Source: Pseudomonadota bacterium (lineage in GTDB: Bacteria; Pseudomonadota; Gammaproteobacteria; Burkholderiales; Gallionellaceae). From it: a DNA stretch of 45,788 nt. The stretch covers positions 1-45,788 of the forward strand of contig JAJZSA010000012.1 in the NCBI GenBank assembly GCA_021822115.1, given 5' to 3'. Of this stretch, positions 26,055 to 33,443 are shown in pieces. The translations under genes and the position numbers were made by a program. Position 1 is the stretch's first letter. The number at the start of each line of letters is the position of its first letter. The notes below the pieces were generated by a model that saw only the letters and a program-made list of their open reading frames with translations, ran no database searches and was not told where the DNA came from.

Positions 26055-27485
26055 TTAGCGCACGGGGCCATAGAACTTGCTGACATATTCAGCATAGACG
26101 GAAGGGTCTTCTACGCTCTCGACACGGAACTTGATTGGTGCCGCATCCTGCGCGATGTTCTTCACCGGCGCTTTCACGAATACAGTAAATGAGGTGTTGC
26201 GTCCATGATGCGTGATCGGATTATGTTCGACGCCGATGATGACTTGGTCGGCCACCCCCTCGGTTGCCGTGACTTTTACATGCAGATCCTTGTCGGTCTT
26301 GTTCAGCACCTTGAAGTCGAACTTATTCTGGATCGTCCCATCGCTCATCACCACGAACAGGGGCTGGCGCTCATGAACCACCTTCAAAGTCATGGAACCC
26401 AGATGCGTTAGCCCCCAAGCAATACCCAGCAGCGCGATCACAATGATGCTCACATACACCAACGTACGCGGATGCTGATACATCTTCTTCTTGGGTTTGC
26501 CGGACAACTCATCCAGCGACGCATATCGAATCAAACCCCGCGGTTTATTGATCTTATCCATGACGGCATCGCATGCATCGATACACAAGCCGCAGGTGAT
26601 ACAGCCCAGCTGCTGACCGTTACGGATATCGACTCCGGTGGGGCAAACCTGGACGCACTGGAAACAGTCGATGCAATCACCCTGCTGGGCCACTGCCTCG
26701 CCGTTCTTGCGAATCTTGCCGCGCGGCTCGCCACGGTTGTAATCATAGGTCGGCAGGATGGTTTGGTTGTCGGACATCACTCCCTGGATGCGGGCGTACG
26801 GACAGAGCCAGAAGCAGGTCTGCTCGCGCAAGAAACCCGCCAGGATGTACGTGCCGAAGAAGAACATGACAATGACGACCCAACCGACCGTACCCAATTC
26901 AAAATTGATCAGGTCATGCCAATACTGGAATGCATCCACGAACCAGATCGAGAAGCTGATACCGGTCAACAGCGACAACACCATCCACACCAGATGTTTT
27001 GCCGTTTTCTTTTTGAGTTTGTCGAAATCCCAGGGAGCATTATCAAGTTTGCGACGCGCCGTGGGATTACCCTCGATCTTTTCCTCTATCCAGGTGAACC
27101 AATCGGTCCAAGCCGTTTGGAAACAGAAAAAGCCACACCACACCCGCGATGCCACGGAAGTGGTTGCAAACAAGGTCATGGCAGCGACCAGCAGCACCAA
27201 GGAAAGCATCCAGATATCCTGCGGCAGAACGGTCAGGCTGAAGAATTTGAATTGACGATGCTCGATATCGAACAGGATCGCCTGACTACCGTTCCAGCGC
27301 AGATACGGCAACAGGAAAAAAGGCAGCCACATCGCCAATTGCGTCTTGTCTTTGAGCGAACGGAAGAACCCAGGCATGCGCTTGGCGTGTATCGTCTGAC
27401 CACCGGTATTCACCGTCCAAGTCTCAAACTCGTGGTAAAGGGTGGTGACTTCACCCGGCGCTTTCTTGTCGACTTCCTGATTCAT
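26055..27485 (-). CDS. ccoG: cbb3 oxidase assembly ferredoxin-like protein CcoG
   Basis: This is a polytopic cuproprotein of 476 residues that is thought to reduce Cu(II) for CuB assembly in cbb3 oxidase. About five membrane segments surround two 4Fe-4S cluster regions: CIDCFQCVQVCPTG and CITCGLCIDACD, after a cysteine pair in CFWLCPYARIQG. The C-terminal part is an Ig-like periplasmic domain. It begins the ccoGHIS unit and must have its own promoter, since a strong terminator lies 100 bases upstream; a -10-like TAAAAT (minus strand, 27543-27538) is the only candidate seen, with a poor -35. Confidence 0.95.
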   Translation of the reverse strand: MNQEVDKKAPGEVTTLYHEFETWTVNTGGQTIHAKRMPGFFRSLKDKTQLAMWLPFFLLPYLRWNGSQAILFDIEHRQFKFFSLTVLPQDIWMLSLVLLVAAMTLFATTSVASRVWCGFFCFQTAWTDWFTWIEEKIEGNPTARRKLDNAPWDFDKLKKKTAKHLVWMVLSLLTGISFSIWFVDAFQYWHDLINFELGTVGWVVIVMFFFGTYILAGFLREQTCFWLCPYARIQGVMSDNQTILPTYDYNRGEPRGKIRKNGEAVAQQGDCIDCFQCVQVCPTGVDIRNGQQLGCITCGLCIDACDAVMDKINKPRGLIRYASLDELSGKPKKKMYQHPRTLVYVSIIVIALLGIAWGLTHLGSMTLKVVHERQPLFVVMSDGTIQNKFDFKVLNKTDKDLHVKVTATEGVADQVIIGVEHNPITHHGRNTSFTVFVKAPVKNIAQDAAPIKFRVESVEDPSVYAEYVSKFYGPVR

Positions 27486-27586
27486 ACCCGCTCCTGTTCA
27501 TCCGGCGAAACTGACCGCCACATTTAATGATGCATCGATTTTACTGCTTTAAGTTTCGCGTTTCAGTAATAATTTTCAAAAAATAA

Positions 27587-27612
27587 AAAGAGGAGAGCGG
27601 ACTCTCCTCTTT
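27587..27612 (-). terminator. Intrinsic terminator after ccoNOQP and the 36-residue gene
   Basis: A perfect 11-base stem (27587-27597 with 27602-27612) has a four-base loop. On the minus strand it is followed by TTTTATTTTTTG, a U-rich run. It closes the ccoNOQP transcript 21 bases after the small gene and separates it from ccoGHIS. Confidence 0.9.
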
Positions 27613-27632
27613 AAACGACAAGCGTGATGCAG

Positions 27633-27743
27633 TTATTTCTTCTCGTTCATGTTGCGGTAGGCAATATAGAACAGCCAGCCAACCACAGCCACGGCACCGA
27701 TCAGACAGATCAAGACGCCCCAGAACACCATATCGTGATTCAT
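27633..27743 (-). CDS. 36-residue single-pass membrane protein, possible extra cbb3 oxidase subunit
   Basis: A short reading frame starts at ATG 27743 behind a strong AGGAG ribosome site at a good distance, and ends at TAA. The protein opens MNHDMVFWG, has one membrane helix (about 7-27, WGVLICLIGAVAVVGWLFYIA) and ends with a charged YRNMNEKK. It lies 61 bases after ccoP, within the ccoNOQP transcript and before its terminator. Its place and size recall CcoM, a 37-residue helix in the Pseudomonas stutzeri cbb3 oxidase, although I see no clear sequence match. Being so short it can escape automatic gene calling. Confidence 0.72.
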   Translation of the reverse strand: MNHDMVFWGVLICLIGAVAVVGWLFYIAYRNMNEKK

Positions 27744-27765
27744 ACAAGTCTCCTTTTGCTAAAGG

Positions 27766-27793
27766 TCTGCACGGAAGGCTGCTTCCGTGCAGA
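27766..27793 (-). other. Stem-loop between ccoP and the 36-residue gene
   Basis: A perfect 12-base stem (27766-27777 with 27782-27793) with a four-base loop lies 12 bases after the ccoP stop. The minus-strand sequence after it has no T run, so it is not a standard terminator. It could protect or process the mRNA and so set the ratio of the small downstream protein. Confidence 0.6.
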
Positions 27794-27804
27794 TCGATAC
27801 AGTC

Positions 27805-28668
27805 TTAGTTGGCCTTACCGCCACCGAACTTGTAGACGTACACAGCCAGCTTCTTGATCTCGGCGTCAGACAGCTTGCCGCCTTCAAAGGCCGGCATCAC
27901 TGCCACACGAGTACCATCGACCCCGGCGTTCACACCATGCTTGATGGTGTACTTGATACCTTCAACAGAACCGTCAAAGCGCCAGATACCGTCAGTCAGG
28001 TTGGCAGAGCCCATGGCCTGCATACCCTTACCGTCTTCACCGTGACACGCCGTACAACCCTTCTCGGCGAACAGCGGCGTGGAGGTCGGCTTGCCAGCAG
28101 CCACAGCATTAGCCAGCGTATCGATCTCTGCATCGGTCAGGATACCGTCATGTGCCACCATCATGCCCTGGCGGCCGCCCTTGATGGTTTCGTAGATGGT
28201 ATCGATGGTGCCACCATACAGCCAGTCATCGTCGTTCAGGATCGGGGCGAACAAGCCTTGCTTGTCGTGCGTACCGACACCGTTCTGGCCATGGCAAGCA
28301 GCACAGTTATCACCGAACAACACCTTGCCGGAACGAGACACATACTCGGACAGTTCGCTGTCAGCCAGAATCGCGGCAGGCGTCATATCCTTCAGCTTGT
28401 TCTCGTACTTGCTGCGAACCTCATCCACTACGCTCTTGTCCGCCTCCATTTCGGCAATGGCAGTCCAGCCGCCAACGCCCTTGAACCAGGTTTGGCCATT
28501 GGCGAGCGGAATGGACGGATAGTACAACCAGTACACCACTACCCAGATTGCACTTGCGGCCAGACCCAGCATCCACCACTTGGGCGGCTGATTGATATAG
28601 TCGCCCAGATCATCATCCCAGACGTGCCCTGTTGTCGGCACGCTGCTTGCATCGTGTTTATCGCTCAT
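27805..28668 (-). CDS. ccoP: cbb3 oxidase diheme cytochrome c subunit CcoP
   Basis: CcoP passes electrons from soluble cytochromes c to CcoO/CcoN. It has 287 residues with an N-terminal anchor (about 31-50, preceded by the family's HVWDDDLGDYINQPPKWW). Two heme c sites are CAACH (122-126) and CTACH (205-209), each with a downstream Met-containing segment (for example GRQGMMVAHDG). It follows ccoQ immediately, with no gap. Confidence 0.96.
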   Translation of the reverse strand: MSDKHDASSVPTTGHVWDDDLGDYINQPPKWWMLGLAASAIWVVVYWLYYPSIPLANGQTWFKGVGGWTAIAEMEADKSVVDEVRSKYENKLKDMTPAAILADSELSEYVSRSGKVLFGDNCAACHGQNGVGTHDKQGLFAPILNDDDWLYGGTIDTIYETIKGGRQGMMVAHDGILTDAEIDTLANAVAAGKPTSTPLFAEKGCTACHGEDGKGMQAMGSANLTDGIWRFDGSVEGIKYTIKHGVNAGVDGTRVAVMPAFEGGKLSDAEIKKLAVYVYKFGGGKAN

Positions 28669-28875
28669 TTATTTATCTCCCAGTTTGATAGGGTCGTCGT
28701 CGTCCAGAGCCATCCGGCTCTGGGCGTCGAACTTATCTTTGTTGGACGGCCGGAACACCATGACATAGGTCACCACCATACCGATCGCCGCCACCAGGAC
28801 GAAGAATACGCCCAGCCAATCGTTCGTCGTCATGGTATTGACGTCCATACCAAAGTGTTCCAATAGCTTAGTCAC
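28669..28875 (-). CDS. ccoQ: cbb3 oxidase small subunit CcoQ
   Basis: This is a 68-residue single-pass membrane protein that stabilises the cbb3 complex. The helix runs about 19-41 (DWLGVFFVLVAAIGMVVTYV), followed by a polar tail RPSNKDKFDAQSRM that resembles the CcoQ family. The GTG start at 28875 overlaps the ccoO stop by eight bases; the internal ATG codons at 28848 or 28833 would give a more usual length of about 55 residues. Confidence 0.85.
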   Translation of the reverse strand: MTKLLEHFGMDVNTMTTNDWLGVFFVLVAAIGMVVTYVMVFRPSNKDKFDAQSRMALDDDDPIKLGDK

Positions 28876-29665
28876 GGTAGTTCACACCTTCTTCGAACTT
28901 GACGTGATTGCCCAGACTCTGCAGGAATGCGATCAATGCATCCATGTCGGTCTTGCCTTCCAGTTCAGCCGGCGCAGCTGCAATGTATGCGTCGGTGTAG
29001 ATGGTCTTGGGAACCGGGTTGAACGGCATGATGGTCAGCACCTTCATGGTCTCAACAGTCTCCGCCACATCCACCTTCTTGTTCTCCAGCCAGAAGTAGT
29101 TGGGCATCACAGACTCAGGAACCACATCACGCGGGTAGCGCAGGTGGCGACGGTGCCATTCATCGGAATACTTGCCAGCCAAACGGGCCAGATCCGGTCC
29201 TGTACGCTTGGAACCCCACTGATAAGTGTGGTCGTACATGGACTCTTCAGCGATGGAGTAGTGACCATAACGGTCCTTTTCGTCGCGGAACGGACGGATC
29301 ATTTGAGAATGGCACAGGAAGCACCCTTCGCGAATGAAGACATTGCGACCAGCCAACTCCAGCGGCTTGTAAGGACGCACGCCATCGCCAGGCTGCCAGT
29401 CATCCAATGTCTTGTGCGCGGATGTCGCGGGATTCCAGATGATCTTGTCCATCGGAATCACATTGCCGTTCAGATCCTTGTGCTGCGTGTTGTTGCAAGA
29501 AGGATCATTCTGGCACATCGCGGTGTTCGGCAGGTAGAACAGTGGCACGATTTCCACGATACCACCGATTGCCACCGCAATCGCGGTCAGCACGAACATC
29601 AGGAGGGTGCTGCGTTCAGTCTTGTCCTGAAGTTGTGTCGAATAGATTTTGTCGTGATCAGACAT
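28868..29665 (-). CDS. ccoO: cbb3 oxidase monoheme cytochrome c subunit CcoO with an extra periplasmic insert
   Basis: CcoO is the membrane-bound monoheme subunit. It has 265 residues, with an anchor at about 21-43, the heme site CFLCH at 115-119, then SQMIRPFRDEKDRYGHYS and GSKRTGPDLARL typical of the family. Between the anchor (IVPLFY) and the conserved GVRPYKPLELAGR there are about 50 residues where P. stutzeri CcoO has about 10. The extra stretch (about 47-93) has two cysteines (C51 and C57, CQNDPSC) and could form a disulfide-closed loop on the outer face. It overlaps ccoQ by eight bases and follows ccoN by 14. Confidence 0.93.
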   Translation of the reverse strand: MSDHDKIYSTQLQDKTERSTLLMFVLTAIAVAIGGIVEIVPLFYLPNTAMCQNDPSCNNTQHKDLNGNVIPMDKIIWNPATSAHKTLDDWQPGDGVRPYKPLELAGRNVFIREGCFLCHSQMIRPFRDEKDRYGHYSIAEESMYDHTYQWGSKRTGPDLARLAGKYSDEWHRRHLRYPRDVVPESVMPNYFWLENKKVDVAETVETMKVLTIMPFNPVPKTIYTDAYIAAAPAELEGKTDMDALIAFLQSLGNHVKFEEGVNYRD

Positions 29666-29679
29666 GTTATTAACTCCCC

Positions 29680-31113
29680 TTATGCATTAGCCGGAACAGC
29701 GTTGGCGCTGCGCGCAGCACTTGCAGTGCGCACAGTCATCACGATGTTGTAGAGGGCGATCCAGGTACCGATATTGAAGATCAGACCACCGATCGCACGC
29801 ATCGCGTAGTACGGATGCATAGCGGACACGGATTCAACGAAGGTGTAGGTCAGAGTGCCGTACTCGTCATAGTCGCGCCACATCAGACCTTGCATGATGC
29901 CGGAGACCCACATCGCCACGACGTAGACCACAGTACCGATGGTAGCCAGCCAGAAATGGACGTTCACCAGACCTTCGGAATACATCTTTTCCACGCCCCA
30001 CAGCTTCTTCACCATATGGTACAGAGCACCGTAGGCAACCATAGCCATCCACCCCAGGGCACCAGAGTGCACGTGACCAACAGTCCAGTCAGTGTAGTGA
30101 GACAAGGCATTCACAGTCTTGATGGACATGACCGGGCCTTCGAAGGTAGACATCGCGTAGAACGCCAAAGCAACCACCAGGAAGCGCAGGATGTAGTCGG
30201 TACGCAGACGATCCCAAGCACCGGACAAGGTCATCATACCGTTCATCGCCCCGCCCCAAGACGGGATGATCATCGCCAGAGAGACAGCGGCGCCAAGGGA
30301 GCCGGTCCAGTCAGGCAACGCGGTGTACTGCAGGTGGTGCGCGCCCAGCCAGACGTAACCGAAGGTCAGCGCCCAGAAGTGCAACACGGACAGACGATAG
30401 GAGAACACCGGACGACCGGCCTGCTTCGGCACGAAGTAGTACATGATCGCCAGGAAGCCACCGGTCAGGTAGAAACCGACCGCATTGTGACCCCACCACC
30501 ACTGGATCATCGCATCTTGCACACCAGAGTAGATGGAGAAAGAATTGGTCAGACTGACCGGGATCGCCATGCTGTTGACCACGTGCAGGTAGGTGATCAT
30601 GATGATCATGCCCATGGTGAACCAGTTAGACACATAGATATGCGATGTCTTGCGGATTGCGATGGTCATGATGTAGTTGAAACCGTACATCAGCCATACG
30701 ATGGCAATCGCGATATCGATGGGCCACTCCAGCTCGGCATACTCCTTACCGGTAGTCCATCCCAGCGGCAGAGTGATCACTGCGGAAACGATGATCAGAT
30801 TCCAACCGATAAAGGTTGCCCATGCCAGACCGTTGCTCCACAGCTTGGTAGCACCGGTACGCTGGACGATATAGAAACCGGTTGCCATCAGCGCACAACC
30901 ACCGAACGCGAAGATCACTGCATTGGTATGCAGCGGACGCAGACGGCCAAACGTGATGAATTCGGTGTCAAAGTTCAGGAACGGCCAAGCCAGCTCCGAT
31001 GCCACGTACACACCGATGAGCGTACCTACACATGCATAGATGGCGGCAGCGATGGTGAACCAGCGCACAACCTCCATATCGTACTTTACTGGTGTCGCTT
31101 GATTAGCTTCCAC
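29680..31113 (-). CDS. ccoN: cbb3 oxidase catalytic subunit CcoN
   Basis: CcoN is the 12-helix catalytic subunit holding heme b, heme b3 and CuB; it reduces oxygen at high affinity and pumps protons. It has 477 residues. Visible ligand regions are [12 protein letters not shown] (low-spin heme), [15 protein letters not shown] (CuB histidine and cross-linked tyrosine), [14 protein letters not shown], and [17 protein letters not shown] (heme b3 and heme b). The start is GTG 31113, with GGGGAGGAG upstream. It heads ccoNOQP behind a long leader with an FNR box and an internal terminator. Confidence 0.97.
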   Translation of the reverse strand: MEANQATPVKYDMEVVRWFTIAAAIYACVGTLIGVYVASELAWPFLNFDTEFITFGRLRPLHTNAVIFAFGGCALMATGFYIVQRTGATKLWSNGLAWATFIGWNLIIVSAVITLPLGWTTGKEYAELEWPIDIAIAIVWLMYGFNYIMTIAIRKTSHIYVSNWFTMGMIIMITYLHVVNSMAIPVSLTNSFSIYSGVQDAMIQWWWGHNAVGFYLTGGFLAIMYYFVPKQAGRPVFSYRLSVLHFWALTFGYVWLGAHHLQYTALPDWTGSLGAAVSLAMIIPSWGGAMNGMMTLSGAWDRLRTDYILRFLVVALAFYAMSTFEGPVMSIKTVNALSHYTDWTVGHVHSGALGWMAMVAYGALYHMVKKLWGVEKMYSEGLVNVHFWLATIGTVVYVVAMWVSGIMQGLMWRDYDEYGTLTYTFVESVSAMHPYYAMRAIGGLIFNIGTWIALYNIVMTVRTASAARSANAVPANA

Positions 31114-31139
31114 AGTAGTCTCCTCCCCAGAGCGAAGTT

Positions 31140-31188
31140 AAAAAAACCCGTGCGTCCAGCACCAACTGTTCCTGCATGCTGGACGCAC
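31140..31188 (-). terminator. Intrinsic terminator inside the ccoN leader
   Basis: On the minus strand a 12-base perfect stem (31188-31177 with 31161-31150) and a 15-base loop are followed by GGG and seven T residues (31146-31140). It lies 26 bases before the ccoN GTG, downstream of the predicted FNR-driven start. Transcripts ending here would be about 165 bases long; read-through is needed for the oxidase genes. No other gene on this strand lies nearer than the tRNA. Confidence 0.75.
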
Positions 31189-31313
31189 ACTTTGTTGCAA
31201 ATCTACAGCGCGGCAAATTGTCGCAGTGCACGCCAGACAAGTAAAGCCAAAAGTCGCGTTCAATCCGACATACCCAAGCAAAATACTCGGGTTGAAAATC
31301 CACAGCGGTGACG

Positions 31314-31355
31314 ATACTAAAAAATATTCAGCGCGCACGAATTGACCTAGGTCAA
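31314..31355 (-). promoter_or_regulatory. FNR-dependent promoter of ccoNOQP
   Basis: A perfectly symmetric FNR box, TTGAC-CTAG-GTCAA, covers 31342-31355. A -10-like TAGTAT (31319-31314) has its centre 32 bases from the box centre, which places the box near -41.5 from a start at about 31307, the class II arrangement. The same geometry is seen at hemN. High-affinity oxidase control by FNR/Anr is well known. Confidence 0.82.
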
Positions 31356-31559
31356 AAACAACCATGCTCAGCACTCGACTTATTGTCGCCCTCCGAACTC
31401 TAATTCGCCGCGCATGAATTTTCATGATGAACCTGTATGGATATGAATGCTCATCAGCCACCCGAACATCAACCTGGAGGGCGCAGATAGCAAGGCGCCA
31501 AGACAGCATGAATGACCAGCTGCGACGCCCAAACAATAGGACTAAGAATGAAGGAGGGA

Positions 31560-31594
31560 TGGAGCGGGTGATGGGAATCGAACCCACGTATGCA
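31560..31594 (-). tRNA. tRNA-Gly(CCC), 3' exon (interrupted gene)
   Basis: This is the 3' 35 bases of a split tRNA: TGC completes the anticodon stem, then the variable ATAC, the T arm GTGGG-TTCGATT-CCCAT, the acceptor strand CACCCGC, a discriminator T and encoded CCA (31562-31560). Joined to the 5' exon at 34218-34256 it gives a complete 74-base tRNA with all stems paired. A 2623-base group II intron lies between. Confidence 0.92.
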
Positions 31595-31598
31595 GGAG

Positions 31599-31669
31599 GG
31601 TAAGGAGGCGACCTCACGGTCACCCCCTCCCCTAAGAACCGAACGTGCAAGTTTCCCTGCATTCGGCTC
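31599..31669 (-). ncRNA. Group II intron domains V and VI
   Basis: Domain V (31669-31636) is a 34-base hairpin starting GAGCCG and closing with CGGTTC, with a GAAA-type loop, the catalytic heart of the ribozyme. Domain VI (31632-31599) folds into a long stem, GGTGACC with GGTCGCC around a GTGA loop plus the GGGGAGG/CTCCTTACCC base. One A remains bulged on its 3' side (31601) and would be the branch-point adenosine. Confidence 0.9.
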
Positions 31670-31717
31670 AAGCAACCCAGAAACACTGCCCAATGAAGAG
31701 CAATGCCAGCGGGGTCG

Positions 31718-33352
31718 TTACTCGTTTACGTGATGCTGTTGATGACAATTCGGATGCAGCAACTCCAAATTCGAGAGCACATCCGAACCTCCTTTAGACC
31801 GCTTGATCCGATGATGCAAATGCCACCCGGTGTCGCGCGTAATCTTTTGGAGGCAAATCGGGCAAAGCCCTTCCTGCCACCACCACAACCAACGTAATTT
31901 TCTGCGTCCTTCGAGCGCCATATCCATCTTGCGGGCTAGCCGCTTGGTGAAATACTCGTCGTACGCTGGGTCATAAGGATTCGCTTCTGCTTGCACCTTG
32001 ATATGAGCCCGCTTCCGGAACTCACCCAAGATGGGCAATATCTTCTCCCTATCGGCAAAGCGCCAATCGCGCCCCTTGGAACTCACGAAGTAGCGCTGTT
32101 TGATCCACCGCTTCCCCTTGTTAGGGTGACGACGAACCGCCCAACGCCACAGCATTTGCCAGATCAAGTGATCGCACTTAGCGAAGGTGCGCGACGCCAT
32201 TTGGTTTCGATGGTAGTTCGCCCAGCCACGAATCATCGGCATGAGTTTGTCTATCACCTCTTCCTGCTTGGCTGTTCGCATTGCCCCCAATGTTTCGCGT
32301 AACTTGGCCATGAATGCTTTGACGTTCTTCGTCGACGGCCGCGTGAGCAGCATCCGATTGAAGCGCCTGACATTCCATCCCAAAAAGTCGAACCCTTCCG
32401 TCACGTGAGTGATGGTGGTTTTCTTCTCCGAGAGTACCAAGCCTCTTGTGGCCAGAAACTGCACCACAAGGGGTTTAACCCGGTCTTCCAGCAACTCTCG
32501 CGAGCTACCGGTAATCACGAAGTCATCCGCGTAACGCACCAAATGGACTTTCGCCTCACGCGCCTGCCGGACTGTGTGAAACAGCCCATCGAGCTCGCGC
32601 TGCAATCCATCGAGTGCCATGTTTGCCAGCACCGGGGAGATGATGCCTCCCTGCGGTGTTCCGGCATTGGTTGGGAACAATTTTCCCGTCTCTATATACC
32701 CCGCTTTCAGCCACTTCCTTAGGATGCCTCTGTCCATGCAGACATTGGCCGCCAGCCAGTCATGACTGATATTGTCGAAACACCCCTTGATGTCGCCCTC
32801 AAGCACCCACTGCGGTGACGCTTTTCGTCCAAGCACATTTCGCACTTGTTCAATGGCATCGGCAGTTGAGCGCTCACGGCGGAAGCCGTATGAGTGCGAA
32901 TCTCCGGTTGTCTCGGCTACCGGGTCTAATGCGAGTAAGTGCAACGCCTGCATCGCCCGGTCGCGCATGGTTGGAATGCCCAGTGGGCGCTTGTCACCAT
33001 TTGCTTTTGGGATATATATGCGTCGCAGCGGTAACGGTCTGTATCTCTTGCTGCTGAGACCCAGGACTGCTTCCCACTTTTCTTCTGGAGTGCTCCAAGT
33101 TGTACCGTCAACCCCTGGAGTTTTCCGACCACGGTTTTCCGTCACCCGTTTCACAGCCAATGCTTTCGCACTGGAGGATTGGGTTAAGAGCCGTTGCAGT
33201 GAGCGGGCTTTACGCCACTCGCCTGCTGTTACCGCTTTCGCGATTCTTGTCTGCAACCTCGCAACAGTCTGGTGTGCGTCAGACCAATGAATCTGGTGCC
33301 AACCTTGCCAAGCTGTGGAGGCAACATCGCCAGTTAAACTTCTAGCGTCCAT
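31718..33352 (-). CDS. ltrA: Group II intron-encoded reverse transcriptase/maturase with HNH endonuclease
   Basis: This multifunctional intron protein helps splicing, nicks the target DNA and reverse-transcribes the intron. It has 544 residues from ATG 33352, which follows GGAGG at good spacing (an upstream ATG at 33364 would add four). The N-terminal part carries AKALAVKRVTENRGRKTPGVDG; the palm motif YADD is at about 274-277, preceded by GTPQGGIISPVLAN; then the maturase (X) region MIRGWANYHR; and a C-terminal HNH with CPIC, HLHHRIKRSKGG and HPNCH. The frame is complete with no stops. Its start lies only 17 bases after the CCA end of the embedded tRNA. It sits in domain IV, 48 bases before domain V. 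Confidence 0.95.
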   Translation of the reverse strand: MDARSLTGDVASTAWQGWHQIHWSDAHQTVARLQTRIAKAVTAGEWRKARSLQRLLTQSSSAKALAVKRVTENRGRKTPGVDGTTWSTPEEKWEAVLGLSSKRYRPLPLRRIYIPKANGDKRPLGIPTMRDRAMQALHLLALDPVAETTGDSHSYGFRRERSTADAIEQVRNVLGRKASPQWVLEGDIKGCFDNISHDWLAANVCMDRGILRKWLKAGYIETGKLFPTNAGTPQGGIISPVLANMALDGLQRELDGLFHTVRQAREAKVHLVRYADDFVITGSSRELLEDRVKPLVVQFLATRGLVLSEKKTTITHVTEGFDFLGWNVRRFNRMLLTRPSTKNVKAFMAKLRETLGAMRTAKQEEVIDKLMPMIRGWANYHRNQMASRTFAKCDHLIWQMLWRWAVRRHPNKGKRWIKQRYFVSSKGRDWRFADREKILPILGEFRKRAHIKVQAEANPYDPAYDEYFTKRLARKMDMALEGRRKLRWLWWWQEGLCPICLQKITRDTGWHLHHRIKRSKGGSDVLSNLELLHPNCHQQHHVNE

Positions 33353-33369
33353 ATCAACCTCCATTTGAT

Positions 33370-33443
33370 TGGAGCGGGTGAAGGGGATCGAACCCTCGTC
33401 GTAGGCTTGGGAAGCCTCTGCTCTACCATTGAGCTACACCCGC
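33370..33443 (-). tRNA. Complete tRNA-Gly(CCC) embedded within the group II intron
   Basis: A full 74-base cloverleaf: acceptor GCGGGTG/CACCCGC, D arm GCTC-AATGGTA-GAGC, anticodon arm GAGGC-TTCCCAA-GCCTA (one G-A mismatch at 27-43), variable CGAC, T arm GAGGG-TTCGATC-CCCTT, discriminator T and encoded CCA. The loop gives anticodon CCC. It differs from the interrupted tRNA-Gly at many positions in the D, anticodon and T stems, so it is not a simple duplication. It lies on the same strand, between the 5' ribozyme part and the RT gene. Confidence 0.93.

Larger units (their letters stand above)
31114..31559. other. Intergenic region holding the ccoN promoter and leader
   Basis: No protein gene is convincing in these 446 bases. 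They hold the FNR-dependent ccoN promoter, a predicted leader of about 190 bases and an intrinsic terminator (listed separately). A 14-base inverted repeat CATGAA-TT-TTCATG lies at 31413-31426 with no clear role. A 66-codon frame starting GTG 31303 lacks a ribosome site and runs into ccoN, and I do not call it. Confidence 0.6.

Noticed and set aside
31103..31303. 66-codon minus-strand frame in the ccoN leader, considered as a leader peptide
   Set aside because: GTG start without ribosome site, runs through the terminator and past the ccoN start, and has no peptide-attenuator features.
31413..31426. Inverted repeat CATGAA-TT-TTCATG as an operator
   Set aside because: Short, isolated, not placed at a recognisable promoter; left as a note only.
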